Shown here piece by piece: positions 19,067 to 31,547 of a stretch of DNA of 64,000 nucleotides. Position 1 is the stretch's first letter, and every line of letters starts with the position of its first letter. Made by a program: the position numbers and the translations under genes. The notes under the pieces are model-generated. The model made no database searches. It had not been told where the DNA came from and worked only from the letters and a program-made list of their open reading frames with translations. Source of the stretch: Amylostereum areolatum (taxonomy: Eukaryota > Basidiomycota > Agaricomycetes > Russulales > Stereaceae); assembly GCA_012932865.1 (NCBI GenBank), contig SAXG01000082.1, positions 45,209-109,208 of the forward strand, read 5' to 3'.

Positions 19067-22000
19067 TTGAAGCAATGCGCGCTCACTGACAACCAACACG
19101 ATTTGAGCGAGCTGGGTCGTAAAAAGTGGGCCGGAGGGATGGCTGAAAGTATATTGGGGCGTCCGCACGCTGATGTTCGAGAACAGGCGGAGGGTTTTGA
19201 TATTCCCGTTCTTGTCTATCGCATCCTAGGGCATCTCCATACGATGTTGTCGAATCACCTGATCCCTGAGAAGTGGTTCATGTTGTTCATGTTGTTCTTG
19301 ACGATGTCGACGATTGAGATATTGAGAATTCGTAGACAGATGTTCATCTGCACCCTTCCAAACCGCGCGAGCAGCGGGATGTTGTACAGATCCATCCCCG
19401 TAACTGGCACCTGAGAACCTCGACCCGTAAACACGTAAAATGCGGGGGCTGCGCGACCTCGGCCGTGCCCTCGAAAGCCTTCTCGCTGCGCTGGTTGGAA
19501 GCCGCCACTTTGACGACCATGTTGCCCTCGCGCATGCAGGTATACTTGAGCGCGACGGTGAACTCGTCTCCGGGGAGGATCATTCCAACGAATGCCACGT
19601 ACCTGAATAAATAGACAGTTAATTGAAAGCTCATGAGATAGGTAAAAACACGGTGCTTACTTCGAGACGCGCCCAGGATGGCCCTGAGCGACGACAGTTC
19701 CAATGAAGCGGCGAGTTGCCGCGTTCGACCACATGCCATGCGTGATCGTGCCATGCATGAAGAGATACGTAGTCCTCGAAGTAAGGGTTGATATGGATGG
19801 GGTTGAAATCGCCCAAGATCTGCGAATAAGGCTCGTTGGTGGCGGCAGACTGGAACGAAGTGGCCACGTCGGGCTTGAGCGCGTCGCAGACGAAAACGTC
19901 GCCCTCGACGGCAACCGGGCGGTAGTTGACCTTTTCCTTGTACGTGAGCTCCGGCTTGAGGCGGAAAACCAGGGCGGTACCAGCCTGGAGAGGCTTGATA
20001 TTATCGGCCACTGGAATTGGAGGACGTCAAACACAACCTTGATGATCGGGTTGCCCTCGCACAGGACATGGCCTTAAACGCGAACCGTCTTGCTAGCGTC
20101 GCTATCGACGACAGCGGCGACTTTTGCCTCGGCCTTGCAGACATCACCAGCCGCAAGAATCGTTGCCCTTTGAAGCCATTGGAACGGTGGACGAGCTTCA
20201 AGAGATTGCCGTCGATGCTTGCGGGGAAGATCGCCTTCATGATGACCTGCCAGCCAGTGACGATGGCGAAGTCCATGGAGCCTTTAAGGTTTTCGAGCGG
20301 ACGGCCTTGAACTCCACTTGCTGATTACCGACGACATCACAGAAGTCTCGACATCAGCCGCCGAGATTGTGACCTCGGGGCCAGTGGGAGTGTCGCGGAA
20401 ATTGATCGCGGGCAGAGCTTCATTGTCGGCGAACCATAAATGCCAGTGGAACTCCTTGATGCGAAGTTGGTTGCAGCTTTTCAAGACCTCGTGGATGGAA
20501 GCGGACGGCTATGAAGGCTTGGAAGTGGACTGCAACGGAAAAGATTCGCTAAAATCATGACAATCCTCGAAGAGAGTGACGTCGATGACGTGTGTCGAAG
20601 GTGTCGAAGCGTTGTAAGTCGGCTTTGTGCTCGCCGTAGGAGCGCGCCGCCGTAAGCGCGACACGATTGGGGACGTCGGAAGCAGTGTAAAGAGCCACCT
20701 TCTGATTGAGGCGGGGAGTGAAGAGACGGCGGACGGGATTATTGATGAAGCTCTTGCCCTGGACGACAGTGGGAGAAGAAATGAGTGCCCTTTACCAGTA
20801 ATTTAAGCCAGTCCGCTGCCTTGGGGAGACTCGACATGGTGCGATGGATGTTATCGCTGCTCTAAACAGCCTTCAACCCCGGAATTGTTGGGGAGGTGGC
20901 AGGGATGGCGCCCAGGTAGTTCGCGACGGGAACCTTGCTCTTGTCGCCGCTGTACGAGCGTTCGAGGAGCTTGGCAACAAGAGCGGACGTGCCATTGTCG
21001 AGTATCTCCTTGATCATTTCTTTGATCGGTTCGTCCTTCTTGACGGTGTGTTCCACCCCCACAGGACCTTGGAGAATACAAACATGTTCAAGGTCTTGGT
21101 CGAAAACGGCCTCAATGTCCTCGGCAGGCCAAAGAAAGAGTCCTGTTGCATGATATAAGTGACAATGCTCTACAGAATGATGAACGTCACCTTACCTTCT
21201 TGGACCAGACTTCAAACGTGACATCGAACAACGGGGATGAATGAGAGGGGCTTCTGGCCAGGACGCTGCGAGATGGACATGAAGAAGGTTTTGTCCCCCG
21301 ACGCAAGGAAATGCTCGGCTGCGAGGGGATGCACCTTGAAGCTTCACGAATGCGGCCGGCGTGTCGAGAGAAGTGTACAATTGCAGGATAGAAGCCTTCT
21401 TGCCGAGGCTGTTGACGCCCGCAAAACACACCCCGAGGCGCCGGAGCCAATCCCCAGTGAGGTTGCACAAGGAGATGTCGACCCAGCGCTCTCCGTGCGC
21501 GACGTACATGAGGCGAACAAGACGCAAGACCGTCTCCTCGTACGTCATGCCCCCAATATCTTCTGCGACGCTACTATCCTTCTTCCAACCAAACCTCCGA
21601 GCGATGCTCAGTCAATCAAGGCTCACATTTATCGCGAGGGGGAAGACAGTGTCGTTGAATTTCTTCCACAGCTTGACAGCGCGAGTGGCCACCTTGTGGA
21701 TGGGCTAACTAGGCTCGGAGCGAACAGTCAGGATCTCTCCGGTTTCCTTGGAGTATGTCCCCTCCCATTGGACGTCGACACCGGCGTGCGCCTCCTTCAC
21801 AATCATAACACGAGAGGCGAACAAGAAGGGTATGGGCTGGACACCGAACTCCTTCGACCCATCACCGGTAAGGTAAGGCTGCAAGTCGTCGGCTGCGCCA
21901 AAGCCTGAGCCACGAACGAGAACGATGTTGTAATGTTCCCGGATGCAGGAATACGTCTGGAGAATGGCTGGTGGGAGTCTTCGCAATAGTGATGCCCGCC

Positions 22001-22620
22001 CGCACGGCCACCCGCCCATTGCATGATGACAGGGAAGTCCGGGTTGGCAGAGGCAATGTTGACCACCTGGCGGATGCCGTCAACGGAACCGAATACCCGC
22101 CGCCTTCAGAGCGTCGATGATCCCAATGGCATTCTCTGTGGTGGGGGGCCAGCCGCGACACAGAAGCCTTCAACTGGTAGGCCCTCCTTCCTCACCTCCT
22201 GCCAGGGGGGACATTGGAACGTGAATTGGCGGGGGTTGATGTACTAGTTGAGGGTAAGACCGATGCCTTCCGGGATATTCATCTGGATCTCCGCGACTTT
22301 TTCTCGCAGAGCAGCAGGCAAGTGATGTCCGCCACCAGCGAGTTCTACATGATGGCCCACGCTCAAAACGGCCCAGACGAAACCAGCCTTGACAGTCGCG
22401 GGGGTCATGCCGGCGACCGTGTTCGGGGCTTTCCGAGAAGACGCGTGAAGGGGGTGTCTGTGTGAACCTTGCCGTCACTACAGGGTGAAAATATCGGTGC
22501 TAGTTCCAAAGGGGAAAAGACTGAACGGACCTCGTCTTCACGAGCTTCGGCAACCACGGTGACGGTGATGAAGGACCTGGCGCCGCGTCGGCGTGCTTTC
22601 CATCGGCGACGGCGACAGTG
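19067..22620 (-). pseudogene. FAS1: Fatty acid synthase beta subunit, truncated and frameshifted
   Basis: FAS beta normally carries acetyltransferase, enoyl reductase, dehydratase and malonyl/palmitoyl transferase domains. Reading leftward: a TPFTRLLGKP block (22450), the enoyl reductase (GFCVAAG near 22150, [12 protein letters not shown] near 21895), LYTSLDTP (21380), the linker with DNGTSALVAKLLE (21000), the DH region (KEFHWHLWFADNEALP 20450, [22 protein letters not shown] 20250, DFNPIHINPYFEDY 19800, FVGMILPGDEFTV 19575), and the start of the transferase domain (GMDLYN 19395, TQLAQIVLVVSE 19110). Frame changes and stops occur throughout. The N-terminal starter acyltransferase and most of the C-terminal transferase are missing. 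The upstream end falls in the left arm of the inverted repeat at 22571-23369, suggesting truncation by the rearrangement that made it. Confidence 0.85.
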
Positions 22621-23369
22621 AGAGGCCATGGATTGCACCTCAGCGTCGGGTTTGCCCTTCGACTCTCGAACGTTGACCGAGGCGGCAGCAGTGCAAATCT
22701 GGGTGGTAAAGATGAGAGGCTACGGGCGTGGACACGTAGGGATCGAACGTACGCATGCATATGTTCAAACGTCCATGGAGCCTTGGAATATTGACCCGCG
22801 GCCTGTTCCTTCTCCTTGTGGGATGCGGCCTTGAAATTGACGGTGGGAGGGGAGAATACGTGTACTGTGCGCGTAGTGGTCAGCATGGAGAGTTTGGAAA
22901 ACGAAGCAGTATATGTTTTCGAACTCACTCGCCGGGTGGTGAAAGGCGGTTGCGTCGTCCATGACGGATCGCCCACTGTTTCCTGCTGTCAGACGAGCAC
23001 TCGAGCGGTATCTGGAATGGTGAGAAGGATGGTGGACAGGTTGTATCAGGAAGACAGCCCGTGACAAGCGGCGTGCGTGCGCACCTTCCGAAGCCCTTCT
23101 GCCTCTGAATCCCGTCCTCCTGCTTGCTTACGCCGACATTGAATCATCGAATAGTCGACGACTCGTCCGACGTGAGGTCTTGAGCGCGCACACGCCAGAG
23201 CATCGAGTGACGACGTGTGCATCTTGCCGATTCTTGTGCGAACTGCGAGGCCGGCGGGACGCGGCGGGAAATTTGCGTGAACGAAACTTGTTGGCTCTCG
23301 TCTCAAGGAAATGAGCCACTGGCTTGCCGGGAAACCTACGCTAACGAAGAGAGGTAAGTCTGGTTTCAC
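22571..23369. repeat. Left arm of large inverted repeat
   Basis: This ~799-bp segment is repeated in reverse complement at 23917-24709. The arms match almost throughout, with scattered substitutions and small indels. The inner boundary is GGTTTCAC/GTGAAACC and the outer boundary AAGGACCTGG/CCAGGTCCTT. Open frames inside (for example minus 22976-22500) are shared by both arms and not recognised. Confidence 0.85.
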
Positions 23370-23916
23370 ATCACCGCCGTCACGACGGCGGTCCCACGGT
23401 CCCATGACCGACCCCCGAGATGTGGTGCTCGCCACATCGGGCCAGCCCCGTCGGCATCGATCGGACTCGGAACTCGCCAGACGCGAATTTTTTCCGGACC
23501 GACGTAACGTATGCAAATAGCTGTGATGCATAGAGGCCAAGAACACGGATGCACGCGCGCATCGGGAGCTGCTCGCAGTCATGCGCGCACTCAATGCGCG
23601 TGGCATCCTTCAGTTGTACTACTTTAAGAATCTCGACCTTAAGCCTAGTTAAGCCTGCTTGTAGACACGCATACACGGGGGCCAGCCACACGAGGGCCAG
23701 TGAATGGAGAACAAGCAAAATAAGACGGCGGTGTTGCGCCGGAGAGGGTGGTTGGCCGAACGCGCGACGCGGCTGGATTACATCAGCAGCATAGGGTTGG
23801 AGTGCCAAGTCGCCATCAACTTTCAAGTCGGCCACACCAGGCCACACCTCTAGCCTCTGACCCTCTGTCCATCGGCCTCTCCTGTGCGTACGGTAAGGAG
23901 TGAGTGACCCAACTTC
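23370..23916. other. Spacer of the inverted repeat
   Basis: A 547-bp loop between the arms. No gene, terminal-repeat structure or recognisable transposon signature seen. Confidence 0.6.
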
Positions 23917-24709
23917 GTGAAACCAGACTTACCTCTCTTCGTTAGCGTAGGTTTCCCGGCAAGCCAGTGGCTCATTTCCTTGAGACGAGAGCCAACAAGT
24001 TCTTTCACGCAAATTTCCCGCCGCGTCCCGCCGGCCTCGCAGTTCGCACAAGAATCGGCAAGATGCACACGTCGTCACTCGATGCTCTGGCGGTGTGCGC
24101 GCTCAAGACCTCACGTCGGACGAGTCGTCGACTATTCATGATTCAATGTCGGCGTAAGCAAGCAGGAGGACGGATTCAGAGGCAGAAGGGCTTCGGAAGT
24201 GCGCACGCACGCCGCTTGTCACGGGCTGTCTTCCTGATACAACCGGTCCACCATCCTTCTCACCATTCCAAGATACCGCTCGAGTGCTCGTCTGACAGCA
24301 GAAACAGTGGGCGATCCGTCATGGACGACGCAACGCTTTCACCACCCGGCGAGTGAGTTCGAAAACATATACTGCTTCGTTTTCCAAACTCTCCATGCTG
24401 CCAACTACGCGCACAGTACACGTATTCTCCCCTCCCCACCAGTCAATTTCAAGGCCGCATCCCACAAGGAGAAGGAACAGGCCGCGGGTCAATATTCAAG
24501 GCTCATGGACGTTTGAACATATGCATGCGTACGTTCGATCCCTACGTGTCCACGCCCGTAGCTCTCATCTTACCCAACCCAGATTTGCACTGCTGCCGCC
24601 TCGGTCAACGTTCGAGAGTCGAAGGGCAAACCGACGCTGAGGTGCAATCCATGGCCTCTCACTGTCGCCGTCGCCGATGGAAAGCACGCCGACGCGGCGC
24701 CAGGTCCTT
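23917..24709. repeat. Right arm of large inverted repeat
   Basis: Reverse complement of 22571-23369. Transcription across both arms would give a ~795-bp hairpin RNA. No TSD could be assigned at the outer ends. Confidence 0.85.
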
Positions 24710-25132
24710 AACCCACCGACACCCCGATCCCGGAGGCCTTTTCCAGCGACACCCTGTCCCGACGTGCATCAGACGCGGCGGACAACCCGTTGGACGACGA
24801 CAAGGGGGTGCGATGTCGAGGTATGGAACAAGGTACGCGGCCGTGTCAGCTTTCCCTGGGCGTACGTCTGACCGTTTCGTTTCCTAGGACACATCCGCCA
24901 GATCCTCAAGGTTCATGACGACGTATCCAGCCGCGAACGATGTGCATCCCCGCTGACACCCCGAGCCCGGACGTCTTTCCAGCAACGCCTTGCGCCTTGT
25001 CCCGCACGCGTTGGTCGCGGCGGAAATTTTACCGCAACGTGCGGACAAGCTTTCGTATCCCAGCGGAGTTTGAGCTCGTCTGCCAAGGCGCTACCACCAT
25101 AGGCGTTCCTCTTCCCCTTCTCTCCACACCTC

Positions 25133-25981
25133 TTGCGCACTTTTAGCTCTCGTCGGCCCACGATACCATCTGACCGCCTTCAACGTACCTACCGCCTTGG
25201 GAGAAGAGCCCAGGCCCTGTCGTCGTTTTGGACCACAATAGTGGCCAAAAGGACGATGAAGGCCCGAGCGACGCCCCACCCTCAACGGCCAGGACGCACG
25301 GCCCGCGATATCATTCGACCACCGTCAACGTACCGACGATTCCATTCCTCGCCCTCGCGAGGGGCCCTAAAACAGTTCAACATCACGGAGACAAGAACCG
25401 GAGCATCAACAACGAAGGCGGAGGCTGCAAGCGGAGACCAGATCTCGGAAGGATGTCCCACCGAGCGTTTGACTCAAACGACCTCACGCCTGTCCGGCCA
25501 AACTGTGCTCGACGCTCGCTTCCGATTCCTTATGGCCCTGGAGGCTTCCTCCCCCAACTGGATCCACAGCTCGCCAGTGACAAGGACACGAGGGTCGCAA
25601 AGCCCAGACGTCCGGCTTTGGCACGCCAACCCCATGACCTTTCAGGATCCCGATGAAGACCTCAATGCGCTTCCCCGCCCACGAGATATCCAGAACATCT
25701 GGAAGGAAGCTACTGGCCTCTACAAGGACGAGGACGATGAAGAGGATTGGGTGGGCATCATAGACGAGGAAGAGCGGGAGAGGAGACGGATGGGGCGTCA
25801 CAGGATTGAAACAGAGCTTAGAAGGGCCTGGAAGTTGAGGTGCCCAATAGATGGGTTCAAAAGGGAGATAATATATCGTTCTTCGATACTCGACCTCCTC
25901 AATCAAATCAAGAGGAACTTTGGCGCATCTACTCTCTTGGCCAGAAGTTCCTCTCGCTCCTCGAGCCAGGGTGAAGCATGA
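25133..25981 (+). CDS. Uncertain open frame, 282 codons, unrecognised
   Basis: A single-exon open frame. Its second half is highly charged and protein-like (DIQNIWKEATGLYKDEDDEEDW, then alternating E/R), while the first half is Arg/Ser/Thr-rich and may be chance. It starts at an ATG and ends just where the SPT6 relic begins, so it may be an exon of a decayed gene. No family recognised. Confidence 0.25.
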   Translation: MRTFSSRRPTIPSDRLQRTYRLGRRAQALSSFWTTIVAKRTMKARATPHPQRPGRTARDIIRPPSTYRRFHSSPSRGALKQFNITETRTGASTTKAEAASGDQISEGCPTERLTQTTSRLSGQTVLDARFRFLMALEASSPNWIHSSPVTRTRGSQSPDVRLWHANPMTFQDPDEDLNALPRPRDIQNIWKEATGLYKDEDDEEDWVGIIDEEERERRRMGRHRIETELRRAWKLRCPIDGFKREIIYRSSILDLLNQIKRNFGASTLLARSSSRSSSQGEA

Positions 25982-26640
25982 CGACTCGTGGAACCATCCT
26001 CAATACGAACGATGTCAGGAAATGCTCGTCGTATGAAGCGTTCTGAGACGGACAAAGCGCGATGGCTCGTGAATCACCCAAACTTCCACAACTCTAATTC
26101 GTCGCAAGCAGAAATCTATCTGGACAAACAGCAGCGCGGCGATGTCGCATTTCCCCTACATCCAAGGATTCCAATCACCTTTTCGTGACGTGGAAGGTTG
26201 ACGAGAAGCTTTACCAACACATCGGTTCGTGAGCCTCACTTGCTGGACGTACCTCTCTCATTCTGTGCTGTAGATGTTGTCGAGCCCAACACGAATCCCT
26301 CGGGCCATATAGTGGCCAGCTTATCATTGACGGCCAATACGAGTTCTCGGACTTGGATGAGTTTATCGTCAATCACGTCCAGGCCTGCGTTCGAGAAGTT
26401 CAAAAACCAGCTCCCAAAGATGAACTGCGTAAGCCTTTACGGCTGTAATGGTTTTACGACGAGCCTCACCACTCCTATAGACCTGTTTTCGAACACAACT
26501 GTATGTTACAGCGTGTTCGTGTCGCTCCTGAGGCCTATTTTCTCTTCGACGCTCCTGCGACGCTCCTGCGACGGGCGTACCAGACATCTTCGATCCGTTG
26601 TCTGTTCCTCAGCCCGGTCGCACGCCTGAACCGTAGCTGG
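25966..26640 (+). pseudogene. SPT6: SPT6 fragment (region entering the tandem SH2 domain)
   Basis: SPT6 is a histone chaperone and elongation factor; its C-terminal SH2 pair binds the RNA polymerase II linker. Recognisable pieces are HDDSWNHPQY (25970), HPNFHNSNSSQAEIYLDKQ then QRGDV (26075-26150, the start of the first SH2), VTWKVDEKLYQHI (26185), DVVEPNTNPSG (26272), QLIIDGQYEFSDLDEFIVNHV (26325), and RVRVAPEAYFLFDAP-like sequence near 26515. They fall in different frames, and one stop is in a conserved segment. At least one intron (about 26222-26271) is retained. Both ends are missing. The call rests on the order and number of conserved SH2-region blocks. Confidence 0.7.
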
Positions 26641-27145
26641 TGGTAGGGCATACTTGTGCACAGTTAGATGGACTCGCGCGCTGGTAGCAATACAGCGATC
26701 GGCTTCGGGCGATTTTTTCTCGTTTGTGGGTTCGTTTTCTTTGAGCTTTATGGGGCACTTGCGAGAGACTGACCTCTTCATTTTTTGTTTCCAGGGCTTG
26801 TTGAGAGTGGAAGTTGGCAAGGATGGAGAAGCGCACCTGTCGCATCCAAGGGTACGACTCGCGCCGATTCATCCAGTGCTCGGCTGGCCTATCAAGATGG
26901 CGAGGTCAGGACGAGGACCTTACACCAGTTTCTCTATGTAAGATACTGAGTGGCAACGCTGTGAAATATATCATGTTTCCCTTATTTCGCCGCCACTGCC
27001 CTTCTTTACCCTCGTTCTTCCTCAATTGGTCGGTGCTAGCTAATCTTCACATAGCATCATAAGCGTCAATTCAACCAGTTCGCCAAATACAAATTATACA
27101 CAAGAAAACGGTGACCGACGCCCTCGACTACCCCCGACGGGTTCA
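26641..27145. other. No assignable gene
   Basis: Between the SPT6 relic and the minus-strand small gene. Short open stretches only, possibly the decayed tail of SPT6. Confidence 0.3.
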
Positions 27146-27501
27146 TCACGCCTTGAATTCACCAAAGAAGTCTTCGGTGGTCATGTTCGCCACCGGGATT
27201 TCGGCGACGCCCTTTTTCTCGTCGTCCTCGTCCCGAAGGACGACGTTCCTCAACCGGGATGTCCCCCTGGTGAAGATCTCGCCGTGGACGAGTCGGAAGG
27301 GGACCCCGCTGTTCCGCGGTGGACGCCAGGCGAGCGAGCCAGGCTTCGCCGTCGCAACGCCGGAGGCGACCTTCTCGAAGGCGCCGTGCTTGGAAGAAGG
27401 TCAGTCAATTGTAGCAGAGCGGTCACGGTCATACTCACCTGTCGCATGCAGCCAACTAAAGCCTCCATAGCCCTCTTCGAGATGGTGAAGTTGGGCGGCA
27501 T
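27146..27501 (-). CDS. Small hypothetical protein, two exons, 101 aa
   Basis: Exon 1 (27501-27439, 21 codons) and exon 2 (27388-27146) join in frame across a 50-nt GTGAGT...CCAAG intron. The product starts MPPNFTISKRAMEAL and ends TTEDFFGEFKA. It is basic in the middle and acidic near the end, with no membrane segment or signal peptide. I do not recognise a family. Clean splice sites, a short coherent frame and amphipathic character support a gene. It could instead be the 3' part of a longer gene whose upstream exons were missed. Confidence 0.45.
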
Positions 27502-30500
27502 CTACAGTATAAGGTAGAACTCGAGGTCACTGGTGATAAATATGAAGGCTTACAGTAGATGATGAATGAGTGTTAGAAAGGGCGAGGAAAAAAAGGCGCA
27601 AGAGCAAGGACAAACAAGGACAAGAATAAGAGGAATGTTGGAGGTGTCAAGAGCAAACCTGCGCCGCGTCCTTGACCTCGCATATTCCCGTGTCTTCCTT
27701 CAATCAATTCACACATGTCTCTCTCCCTCGACGACGGCGCCAGCTCCCTCCTCGAATCAACTATCCCGCGACGGCGGCTGCCACGAATAACAAGAAGACG
27801 TCGTCCCCAGCTCCATCACTCTGGCTGTCTCTTGGGCGGCGCGTCGAACGGTCACCACCACACTCTCATCCCCCAATAGCAATCGCGCCTCGCTTCTTCC
27901 TCCGCCTTCGTTCTCGCCACGTCTCCGGAAACGCGAGAACGTCGCGCGCATCGGGTGAGTACTATTGCTCCCCCCAATGATCTGTGCGCACTCACCTTCT
28001 ACTTTTCAGGCCTAGCGGTCATGTCCAGCGCTCTATGCGCCCATACACCACGAAAACACGAAACACGCCGACGCTAGTAGGATCGATGCGGGTGGATAGG
28101 GTTGATTGCGGAGGTGAGCGTATCCTGATCGTCTGTCTCCGTCTGCTCATCTTTATTTTCCCCTTCCGTCTCCCGTGCTCACTGTCCTATCCGCCCTCTT
28201 CCCCACGCGATTCCTGTTCTCCTCCCCTACCACCTCTGCCAGAACACCAACATCTCGGCGGCCACGAATCCTTCCTACGACTGAGACAAGCACCGTGGTT
28301 TCAGAGTCCGTATATCGTACGAACACAACATTACGCCGCGGCCGAGACACGTAGCGCACTGTTCACTGGCGAACTATCCAAACTGCATATCTCGACGGAA
28401 TACTAGAGGAAGTCGAGGAGTTCCTCAACAATGTCGAGAACCGGGAGGAGGAAGATACAGAACGCTTTCGGAAGGCTGTCCACCACCACCGGCTAAACGA
28501 TCAATGGACTAGCCAAGACTTGACACGGGCCGCAACATCGTCGGGCTGGACCTACAGTCAGGTAAACCGCCCAATCCGACGGTCAAGGGCATGTAGTGCA
28601 ACTACCGGGTCAAGCGCCAAAAACTTCAAAATGCTTCATTCATGGTACATCTTTCTACGCATGGACATGTCCTTCAACGAAACGCGGCTGCAACTCAACA
28701 TCTCTCTCATTTCGTTTGTTTCGTCTCCGTCTTCAACCTCGCACTCACCGTGACCTTACCTGATTCTCAGCCCTGTCGGCCTCTTCCACGTCTCTTCGCA
28801 CCCTCACCTTCTCAATCCACCATGAGCAAACCATCCCTTTCAATCTCCGTGACTACGTCTACTACCAAACGTTCTCCCCGGAAATCAGCTGGCCCCGTTC
28901 GGCCGCCCACCAGGTAAGCCTCCAGACTCTCGGTCTAGCGATGCCACTCACCGTGCACAGTGCACGTCCGTTGCGCAGGCCTGCCGATGGTCCCCATACC
29001 CCTCCAGCTGCTGTCAAGCAAAGGCCCTCGGATATCCCCCCTTCCACTCCCCACACAACCGTTCCAGTCCGCGTTTCCTAGCTGCCCAACCACAAGAAAT
29101 CCGCGTACAGTTTGTGGGGAGATTGGGAGAATCGTGCAGCGGAGGTGTGCGAAGGCTTTTTTCGCTGGGTAGAGATCCTGTCGTAAAACGATAACGAAAA
29201 TTAGGGAAAATAGTTTCGAACATGACCCGTATCGAGATCTACGTTTCTCGTCCTGTCTCCCTTCTCTCCCCTTCTACACAACCCTCCCTCTTTCTATGTT
29301 CATTCTCCTCGATGTCGTTACGCCCCGCGTCGCAGTTCCTTTGATTTTCATGTAGCACCATCGCCCGCTCCGTATCCACAGCTCTTAGCCCTGCCCCATT
29401 GTCTTTGACCCAATCGAAAGCGTCGAAACAACTGCGTACACCGGGTACGACTGCCAGCTCATCATGCCTCAAGCCTGAGGCCTTGAGGTCTCGAGTGGAG
29501 GACTACGGAGTGTGCGCGAAGGACGACGCTGGGGGAAAAGACGACAGTAAGTCTGCGGCAATTCTATTTTGTACGTGCTCATCTACATATGACTCTTGTC
29601 ACGGCGGACCCGCGTGTACCCCCTTCTGGTGAGTGTAGTATTTACCACCGGCACTACCCTGTCCATTTGAATTCGGGTGCCGTGGTCCGTCCACGTCCCG
29701 AGAATGACAACTTCGCCACGCCCCGCTCTCCAAGCCCCTCTTCTCATCCGTCCGTCCGTCCGTCCCCTCCCTTCCATCATCTCTTGCTCGCCAAAAAATC
29801 CTCCGCGTCGTCCGCAATCTCACCCGCTGGGCAACGGTGCCAGTCCTGCGCAACGAAAGGTGAGAACCTGTTCGTTCTCACGCGCTCTGTGAAAGACCCA
29901 CCCGCCCCCGTCGCTTTCTCGTTCACTTTGCGGCTACAGGGATACTCAGGTGAGTGAACTGCGGCCCATCGTCCACGGCGGTACTCACCTCGTTCGCAGG
30001 GCCGTCGACCGTTCCGTCCCCCCAAGGTCGCGCAAGGTACTGGGGATTGTCGGAGCACGAGGAGAAATGTCAGTATGGCAGCCGGAGGACGTGCGGGGAG
30101 GACGCTGGGAGGACGCGAAATCTAACAATAACGTGAGTAGTGCTCACACGCTAGGGAAGTCGATGCGCACACGACCCCTTGTCGATGGGTGGGCTGATGG
30201 GGAGGGAGCGCGGCGGAGCCCCGCGTACGCGCTCGCCTTCGAGTGCCCAGGTCAGTCCAGTCGTTGTTCGCAGACAGACGGAAGAGCTTACACGTATCTG
30301 TTTCCGAGGGGTGGAGGCCGTGCTGGTTCGGGCGTGCGTGCACTGTGCGGGACAATTCGGTGAGTCTTCCCCTGCGAGGAGCACGACACGAACTTACTAA
30401 CCTGTTTCCTTCTTGTACGCAGGCCCGACGGAATCCACCCTACGCCGTCGATCGCGTGGGACAGAAAGAGGGAGGTGTCGGGAAGACAGTGGACGTGTTT

Positions 30501-31547
30501 ACGGGGTGTGGTGCGTGAGTCGTCGTCTCGTCTGCCATGGGTTATGTACTCACCTGGTTCCCGTCTCCCCTAGGAGGACCTTCCCGCCGCGATCAAAAAT
30601 TTCCCTGAAACAACGTCGTGAGTCATTCATTCACACCGCCGTAGGCCTACTCACTATGCCATTTCACCTGTTCATGAGCCTGATTCGTGACATTCATCCT
30701 TCAGACCTAGGACCATCCGACGGCGCGTATCTGCGTCATCGTTGCTGGCGGCGGGCGCTGGTCGTTTCTGGCGGCGGGAGCTTATCGTTGCCGGCGGGAG
30801 CTGGCGATGGGAGCTGAGCTCTGAGCGGACGCTGGTCGCCGGTGCGCTGGCGCGCTGGCGCTGGCGCTGACGTACTTACCAATGTCAAATTTTTGGTTTT
30901 CGTTGTGTGTTCGTTGGGATGGTAACTCATCTAAAATAACTAGTATGTTATCCAAAAAACATCGGCAATTACGGCAGTCGAATGTAACATATATGTGCAC
31001 CAAAAATGGACAGGACAGGAACGTCATACTCATTGTTTCAGAAGCGGATCATCCCCAATTGTACACAATATACACGCAAACAATTGATTCAATCTCCGCC
31101 TGCTGAACCTGATCTAAAAATGGGAAATATCACAATCATTTTCTTGCCCGGAAGACTTAACCCATATCAAGGGTTTCGGACTCGTGTTCCCGCGCTAAAC
31201 CTGCACGCAACATGTCACATGTGCGATGTGTGTTCGTTGGCAAAACACGGATCTGAAAACTAACATTTGACTTTCCTGTCCTTCCCTTCCATATCAACGC
31301 AAAATTTGTGGTCTACATCGCGTGTCCTTTGCAATCACAGCATCTGAAAATTTGTATTTTTCTTCCCCATTTTCAGTTCATGTTAAAGTGCCTTAAATGG
31401 AATCCTGCCCCCAGTGACTATGGCTCTCAGTAAGTTATTGTCACATGATCAGTTTCTCGTTGTGGTCGCTTCCGCGTTATAATAATTAATATCTACATAA
31501 TCCTTCCACGCCCCTGTTCCTCTCCCTCAGTCGTTCCTTCATCTACA
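27502..31547. other. Fragmentary exon-like pieces, no complete gene model
   Basis: Many GTGAGT/GTAAGT donors and polypyrimidine-AG acceptors occur on plus, with short open pieces between them. Two are protein-like: 28395-28564 (LEEVEEFLNNVENREEEDTE, ending SGWTYSQ at a GTAAAC donor) and 28822-29081 (ATG, 47-nt intron, Ser/Pro-rich, stop). They may belong to an intron-rich gene or to decayed ones. From 30850 to 31540 the DNA is AT-rich and probably holds the promoter of the gene starting at 31548. Confidence 0.3.

Noticed and set aside
25133..25981. Part of SPT6 upstream of the SH2 domain
   Set aside because: No match to the S1, HhH or YqgF regions could be made, so it is left as an unrecognised open frame.
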